Below the pieces are notes generated by a model. That model made no database searches. It was not told the DNA's origin and was given only the letters and a program-made list of their open reading frames with translations. From the NCBI RefSeq assembly GCF_905147045.1, contig NC_065898.1, positions 4,712,001 to 4,776,000 of the forward strand: a DNA stretch of 64,000 nt. Direction: 5' to 3'. The translations under genes were made by a program, and so were the position numbers. Source of the DNA: Nymphalis io. Taxonomy: Eukaryota; Arthropoda; Insecta; Lepidoptera; Nymphalidae. Positions 57,313 through 64,000 of the stretch are shown here, in pieces (the stretch's first letter is position 1; the number at the start of each line of letters is the position of its first letter).

Positions 57313-60290
57313 AAAAAAACAAGATATATAACGTTCTAAGTCCCATGGTTGGCTTATGTCTGTAACCATAACTTTGTTTTGATATTATTATAAAAAGTAA
57401 TTTTTCAAGTCAACAGATGATTTAAGAGCTAGGAGCTACTTTGGCCAATGTCTGTGGTTGGCCGTACAAAGGGGTTATGCCAGTATTGCAGGTATATCTC
57501 ATTTTCTTGTAGATAGTCGCGTTCATTCACTTGCCCATATTCAATTTATTCAAGATCTTTGTAAATTGTAAACTGTATGGAAATGTTTTCACACAATTTT
57601 AATCAACTGACTTGCCAAACATTTAGAATGATTTCGCTAGTGAGCTAATTTCCCGATATCTTTGAGATTGTTGAGACGAAAGAAGGAGGAATGGAGCCTA
57701 TCTACCACGATCCAAATCCAAAGCTTGGAGAAATACACTGTGTCAGATTTTCATTTAACATATTCGATCCATCGCGATGTTTATGTTTACCATTGAACAA
57801 GACATGAAATATAAACACACGTTAATCACTTTGTCTAGATCAACCAAAGGTTATAATTATTGGTTAGAATTAACGTGTTCACGCACTTCATGACAAAGGG
57901 ATAGGCAAAACTTTAAAAATATATATCGCTTCTACTCAAATCCAAACACTTCCTCGGTAATTGATTTAATAACAATATTTAATATATAAATAAAATGCCT
58001 GTCATTCTTTTATTACATGTAGTATTTTCTTAGCGCCACGAACAATCTGAAGGTTGTAATTGCTTATAATTATATAAATTTACTGTAGTAGTTTACAAGT
58101 AATAACTTTTTGCTGTGATGTGAATATGATTTTAATTATAAGAAAAATATATCGTTGAAGTGATTAATACATAATTATTGTACAAAAAATGCATTTAAAA
58201 GTGTTCGATTTGATTTTAAAATTAATTGAAAATCGAATAAAATTGAATTAAAATTTTTAACAATACAAATACAACAATAGACAATGACACAACTATGAAC
58301 AGCTCAATTAATAACCAGATTGTCAACTTTGATATTTTTTGTTAACGTTAATTAACGTTTGTTCCTGATCAGTACAAAAAGCTAATGTACCTTATTGCAG
58401 TCAACGGCATTATTAGGATTAAATTAGATATAACAATTGATTTAAAAATTTAAACACAATTATTTAGATAAATAACGAAACGTGATATAGTATCTGAATG
58501 AATGAACTACTACAATGGAGTAGCACCCAGTGTTGCCAGAAGTAAATAGTATGTTAACTTAATTTTTTAAAGAACAATTTATCGAGATAAGTACAATAAA
58601 CATTAATTTTTTTCACCATTCCACGCGGCCATGATTTGTACAGTAGCTATTTTTATTTGTATATATTAAAGGCTATTAAAAGTAAATAAAAGATAAATCA
58701 CTTTATACATAATTTTTTTTAAGTGTATTATTTATTTTATTATTTTATCATACCACCTTGAAGAGTTGCATGGGTTCCAAAGGACGATAATAATTAACGC
58801 GAGTTGTAAATCATTACTAGACTGTCATTCGTTTTAAGTCCCTATAAGAAATAGGAGTAGTATCTCCGATTATGTGGTATTGTATAAAACTGTGAGTAGA
58901 AAGTGAATATTTTAATTTTCTCACAATATTATAGTCTAAGTTTGTCAAAAATATCTCCTTAATTATGTAAAGTTGTGATGTTTAGCTGGGCAATAAATAA
59001 ATATTCATACTTTTTTTATACGAATAAGCAAGAATTTAGTCAGATAACGACCTCGTCACTTTATTTCGAGCAATACTTACTCATTGGAATGTAACAGTGA
59101 CCGTGAATACGAATGCTTCAAATATTTTTTATTGCAGACATAAAAATTATAAGTTATTGCTTGTAATACTATACGGTAATAAAATGTGACTATAGAATAT
59201 CTGTAGAATACATTTTGTGAGACAAAGGACTATGCAGGAACGCATTTATAAAATGGTAAGCTAGCTGCGTTCCAATCATATTAATTTGAATTTGTTCGTG
59301 TATAAAACCTAAACTAAAAATTTTTAATATTGTGTGATCTATTTGGAAAGGATACGGTTACTATAATTAATGTGACACATGCTCAAATAGTGTGAGCGTT
59401 TCTCAAGATTTAAGACTTTAGTAAAGTAAAGATTGTTTATGTATATATATGATTAGCCTTAACAGTTAATCCACTACTCTGAGACTTACCTAAGGTTGTC
59501 TGTAGAGGTAGAATCGTCACTGATATGGGCAAGCAATCCCGTGACGTCACAAAATGATGTTGATTTCTTCTAAGTAGTATAGAACGGTAATAAGACATAA
59601 GTAATTTATTTTTATGGAGTTATTCATAGATTGCATTGAAAAAAGAACGAGCATTAATCTACCCAGTTCTAGATATTTACGTTGTACACAAAATAAGTAG
59701 GGTAAAATGTAAGTGGGTGAGAATCACTTGATGACTGCTATGTTATTAAAATACTGGAACAAGGTTTTACTACCAGTGAATTAGAAATTTAAATTAAAAA
59801 AAAAAATCATTTTTTTTATTGTGTAGTATATTATCATTATTTATTATAATTATATATAAAAGAAAACAGACAACAAAGAAAAGCTCAATTTCTTACTCAT
59901 GCTTTTTTAACGTTATTTAACAATTAAAAATATTTCTACCTTAAATTTTCCTTTTGCTTAAAACTTATAATGTTATAAAACTATGGTATAACGAAATAAA
60001 ACACTTCTGTATTTTAAAATTAAAAGTGTTATATGCAATTAATACATCTAGAAAGTTCGTTCGATTTTGTGGAGATAAATCTTTTTTTTTTAAATTTAGT
60101 TCGACTGATCGTGAGCCAAAGTATGCTGTGACCCTGTTCCGCCAATCAGAATCACGTAATAGTCGATTGATGATTACGACTGTTCCTCTTTTCATGGGAA
60201 AGTATAACATATAATACTTTGTATACCATGTATATGTTTAGTTTTTGCTAAAGTAAGACGTTACTTTAAAGACGTTAAACCTGTAAAACA
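57313..60290. other. gene-poor AT-rich region
   Basis: No convincing coding region. A scrap near 59.52 kb ('GGGCAAGCAATCCCGTGACG') resembles the start of the GC-rich fragment at 7.4 kb. The overlapping 81-86-codon frames on both strands near 60 kb show no family resemblance. Confidence 0.45.
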
Positions 60291-60297
60291 CAAGTTT

Positions 60298-60475
60298 GCA
60301 GCTGATTCCACTACGTTGCTAAAATACGGGTTGGTGGATACATATATGACGAAATCTCATTCAATACTTTTATTTTCCTTTACCACCGAGCAGGAGATTA
60401 ATTAAAAACATGAAAACTCAGTGTGGGATTTGAACTTGTGACCTGCAATATTCGGTTAAGACTCACTTGTCCTAG
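60298..60475 (-). repeat. degenerate SINE-A
   Basis: 'GATTCCACTACGTTGCTAAA', 'ACGGGTTGGTGGATACATA' and 'CTCAGTGTGGGATTTGAAC' match the family in reverse. Confidence 0.7.
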
Positions 60476-60559
60476 TTAATATTTCTCTTGAACTTACAAT
60501 TGACATTTCACCATTATATAATATTATTAATGTAACATATAAAGAACAGTTTAAAATAA

Positions 60560-61595
60560 CAATGTCACCTAAAGCTCAACTAGTATAGGGGAATCGTGTC
60601 ATGGAAGTCGGAGGCCTGATCCGGACGGTCCTGATCCACTCCGAATACAACATTTACAATTAACTCCAGTAATAATAATAAATTTAAAGAATTACTTATA
60701 TTCTTATTTTATCTATCCGTTTTATTACTAGCATTACTAATACTTTTTATTTCACAAAAAGTTATTTCATTAATTGAGGATAAATAATTTACCCTTTATA
60801 TTTACTATTTATTGTTAAATGTTAGTCACTTTTGAATTGGATTTTATTGATAGTAAACGACTTTTTTCTTGGCAATTTAGCAATGCTAAAATCTGTTTTA
60901 TTAAAAACGATTATCCATATAATCCCTTCCAAAATATTTATCATTCTCTCTTATTTTAATTTGTTGATAATTTTTAACAGTGTTTTTTTATATTTGTTTT
61001 CCTTATAGTAATCATTAAATTGCGAAATGCAAAATTTTTAAAACATTATAAACAATTATAGTCCGATAATTGTCGAAAAGAATGCTTCGAAAAGGGAATA
61101 CTGTTACCTGTTATTTACTATCAACTGTTTCAAAAATATAATGTATCAAATATTTACTGTTTTTTAATATCAACTTGAGACAAAACTTACTCATTCAAGT
61201 AGATTCTTGCGATCACTGTTTTATTGTCATTTTGCAAAAAGAACTACTAAAGGTGACCATTGTTTACCCTTTTTATAATTCCTATATTAATTTTATTGAG
61301 TGCCACTGTGTAACATTTCTTTTTTAATTTTGTTTAGTCATTATTTAATGTGCTTGATGTGGTCACCGAAAATTAAAGGAGCACATATATTTCAAAACAT
61401 TAATCCACGATGTAATTTACTCGTAAGGGTGTTGTTACTCTTTGTTAAAAACCCAGTATAAATAAATAAGAAACTGATTAGTTACCTAATATTTTTCGAC
61501 CATTAAGTAATAAAAGATAATTAAATACAATCGAATTGTTATATATCCCGAATGGAAATCAACGTATAAATAAAAGTATTTAAGTTTAACTCTTT
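60560..61595. other. AT-rich region without features
   Basis: Only a brief GC-richer patch at 60.60-60.64 kb. No gene supported. Confidence 0.4.
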
Positions 61596-61597
61596 AA

Positions 61598-61895
61598 CGT
61601 TCTCTCGTTGGTCTAACTTATAAAGCCACAGATCTCGAAGTCTCGAAGAAAGAAGTTTTCTGTTAAGAAACTCTTATTGGCAGTCAAAATTCACATAAAA
61701 TACCAACGGGTCTTTCTCCAGAACTCTTGTCTGGAGAGAGTCCCGTCCCATGGGATTATAAAAGTTTGAAAACAAACGGTGTTCCAATGTTTACAACCAT
61801 ACTTGTGAACGATAGCGTAACCTGCCCAGATGAGACAACAAAACATGACTGCTATGGTCGATTTATGTCAGAAGGACGTCATTATCATCATTACT
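61598..61895 (+). repeat. degenerate SINE-C
   Basis: Head-like 'TTCTCTCGTTGGTCTAACTT', middle 'TCTGTTAAGAAACTCTTATT', 'GTCCCGTCCCATGGGATTAT' and tail-side 'CATACTTGTGAACGATA' follow family order with many changes, ending 'GGACGTCATTATCATCATTA'. Confidence 0.55.
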
Positions 61896-62071
61896 AATTA
61901 TAACACAAACATATAATATAATTGTAAGCCGTCGAAAAATTATGAACAGCGCAAATTGTTTTTATTGTAACAAGCCATTTAGCAATTTTATTTTAATAAT
62001 AATAAATTTAGCCATTTTATTGTAAATTAAATGCTCCGTTAATAATTTATGTTAAGCATTTTATTATACAT

Positions 62072-62382
62072 ACAGTAACAGTAACAGCCTGTTAATGTCC
62101 CACTGCTGGGCTAAGGCCTCCTCTCCCTTTTTGAGGAGAAGATTTTAGAGCTTATTCCACCACGCTGCTCCAATGCGGGTTGGTAGATACACATGTGACA
62201 TAATTTCAATGAAATTAGACACATGCAGGTTTCCTCACGATGTTTTCCTTCACCGTCAAGCACGAGATGAATTTTAATCACAAATTAAGCACATGAAAAT
62301 TCAGTGGTGCTTACCCGGGTTTGAACCCACGATCATCGGTTAAGATTCACGCGTTCTAACCACTAGGCCATCTCGGCTTATT
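62072..62382 (-). mobile_element. full-length SINE-A
   Basis: Minus-strand copy from 'AGCCGAGATGGCCTAGTGGT' (62363-62382 in reverse) to the tail '..AGCAGTGGGACATTAACAGG', with a (TAACAG)n-like extension at 62072-62090. A duplicated 18-bp 'ATTATATATATATGGACTT' -like unit follows at about 62378-62415. Confidence 0.9.
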
Positions 62383-62628
62383 ATATATATATGGACTTTA
62401 TTATATATATATGGACTTATTATAAGTTAAAGTTCAATTTTATACTAACATAGACATCTCCCGTTTATCTTAGCCCAAAGTATATTAATTATAGAGCCAT
62501 CTGTAAATTTGGCGATCTTAATAAGATTGTCAAAATAAATTATTTAATGCTCAAACACCATTGCCACGAATGATTTTGTTTTAATACGAAGATTTGGTAC
62601 AAAGGCCAATTCAAAATTTACCAGCAAA

Positions 62629-62866
62629 ATGAAAGGTCGTGGTAATGGCGGGAAAGGACGAGGTGGCGCGTATTGTAAATGCTCAGACAACAATCAGGAC
62701 ATCATGAAGCCAATGCGGAGACTGGCCAGAGAAAGTGGAGTGAAAAAAATATCCGACCTCATTTTCGAAAGGCTCGTACTCGAAAATGGACACGAAACAC
62801 GAAGGAAAATACCGCGAAAGCGATGGACGTCGTGTACGCTTTGAAACGTATGAACTCTTTACGGTT
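62629..62866 (+). pseudogene. histone H4 pseudogene
   Basis: H4 is the core nucleosome histone, normally 103 aa. The frame 'MKGRGNGGKGRGG' matches the H4 tail. 'KPMRRLARESGVKKISDLIF' matches the first helices, and a VLEN segment follows. The C-terminal 'KAMDVVYALKR' is readable only in another frame after deletions around 62.76-62.81 kb. Relative to H4, about 20 residues are missing internally, several conserved Lys/Arg are changed, and the true C-terminus 'GRTLYGFGG' is unrecognisable. No histone 3' stem-loop was identified. It is intronless, as all replication-type H4 genes are, so retrocopy versus old tandem copy cannot be decided. Confidence 0.8.
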
Positions 62867-62949
62867 TAACATTTATATAAATATCATTGATATTTTATTT
62901 AACAGGCATGAGGTAAAAATAGACATAAACGACAAAAGGTATACATAGG

Positions 62950-63480
62950 TGACGTACCATTACCATTACCATTATTATGTGTAAATAATCAATAGTGGTC
63001 TATAAACTTACTTTGTATAGCAGAATTTCAGTAATACGCTATTTTGATGCAAGTATCCTTCAAATGATATAATTATTAGAATAAATGTCGCATATCACTT
63101 TCTTATTTCACGACTGTTTTCTGCGGTGAGTTCCGAGTTAATTCTTACAGAATATCTCCTGGTCCTCAGCATAGTTTTATTATTAAGCGATGAAATATTA
63201 ATAAGTAAAATCAATCAACGTCATCAGATACTGATTGTTAGGAAATATTTTAAATTATTAAGAAATAGTTTTAAATGATATTTGTAAATCGTTAATTTAT
63301 TAATACATATGAATATTTTACCTACTAACAAAACGTATTTTTTTTTTACATAATCTGTAGACAAAGTTTTATGATTGGATGCGTTGAACTCTTGAACGAT
63401 AAGTACGATTTCAATAAAAAAAGTCATTAGACAGTCTCTTTATGAGAAAAACTAATAATGTTATGGACTACATAATACGA
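62950..63480. other. AT-rich region without features
   Basis: No gene or known repeat recognised. Confidence 0.45.
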
Positions 63481-63485
63481 ATCTA

Positions 63486-63746
63486 ATAATAATAATATCC
63501 TGGGACAATATTCACACAAGGCCATCTGATCCCAAACTAAGCAGAGCTCGTACTATGGAAACCAGACAACTGATATACTACATATATTACTTTTCTTTTC
63601 TAAATACATACTTATATAGATAATTACACCCTAACTCAGGACAAACAGACATGATTATAGACACAAATGTCGGTCCTGGGTGGGAATCGAACCCACGAAC
63701 TGCGGCGCGAAACGAAAGTGTCTACCGACCACGCCATCAGGCTCGA
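63486..63746 (-). mobile_element. SINE-B copy
   Basis: Reverse copy: 3' (TAA)n side at 63486, 'GGAAACCAGACAACTGATAT' body, B-box 'GGGTTCGATTCCCACCC' in reverse near 63680, and a diverged head at about 63710-63746. Confidence 0.88.
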
Positions 63747-64000
63747 ATAAGCGGAGACGTAATCGTAAATGTAAAGGAATTTAGGTAAATTATATGAAAA
63801 ATGCATCAGCTGTTGGTACAGATTCACAAGAATATTATACATGATGCTATCTATCTAGGCTCTCTATCAAATAACATTAAAATAACGGTACACACCTTAT
63901 AATCTATTTGTATACTATTTAAATACATCATTATTTCAGAGACGAGTAATGTTTTCAAAATTAAAAAACAAAATAATATTCAGTACTCATATTCTCTTGC

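Noticed and set aside
59954..60214. Overlapping 81-86-codon ORFs on both strands
   Set aside because: No family resemblance on either strand, and the frames are mutual shadows in AT-rich sequence.

Overview
This is a eukaryotic, AT-rich window that looks lepidopteran (moth or butterfly). The coding genes are split by short introns with GT/AG borders, and the rest is dense with insect non-LTR retrotransposons, tRNA-derived SINEs and a mariner element of types I know from Lepidoptera. All the confident host genes lie on the minus strand. Exon borders were worked out by hand from splice sites and reading-frame continuity.

Layout. (1) About 1-11.4 kb: a PIWI-clade Argonaute, most likely Ago3, the slicer of the piRNA ping-pong cycle. 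Thirteen coding exons (about 702 residues) are visible; the C-terminal PIWI part lies beyond the left edge. Its introns hold LINE and SINE copies. (2) 12.4-14.2 kb: a complete five-exon NFU1 (mitochondrial Fe-S cluster scaffold, 266 aa), just upstream of Ago3 and in the same direction. (3) 14.7-18.1 kb: a small orphan exon-like ORF, SINEs and a large CR1/Jockey-superfamily LINE copy. (4) 20.85-28.86 kb: a complete five-exon Spaetzle-family cystine-knot ligand (211 aa, Spz6-like). Its last intron holds a SINE split by an RTE-clade LINE, followed by a mariner element that stops 18 intronic nt from a splice donor. (5) 28.9-53.2 kb: a long gene-poor stretch with a second Jockey-like LINE copy (33-35.3 kb), many SINEs, a 480 bp tandem duplication, an R1-clade LINE 3' end and a tiny Arg/Cys-rich ORF at 41.5 kb. 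(6) 53.2-54.0 kb: the first coding exon of an unrecognised Pro/Gln/Asn-rich protein. (7) 54-64 kb: SINEs and a frameshifted histone H4 pseudogene at 62.6 kb.

I name the SINE-like families here as follows. SINE-A has the tRNA-like head 'GAGATGGCCCAGTGG' and ends '...GGGACATTAACAGGCTG'. SINE-B has a tRNA-Glu-like head. SINE-C has the head 'TGCCTCGTTGGTCTAGTGG' and an (ATT)n tail. SINE-D is about 280 bp, poly(A)-tailed, and contains 'CACTTACCATCAGGTGGCCC'.

The genes do not form one pathway: piRNA defence, Fe-S assembly and Toll-type ligand signalling are simply neighbours. The clearest unusual signals are sequence scars of retrotransposition: fold-back inverted repeats at two LINE 5' junctions, nested insertions with readable target duplications, and a 3' tail shared by SINE-D and the Jockey-like LINE. 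No complete new system could be demonstrated.
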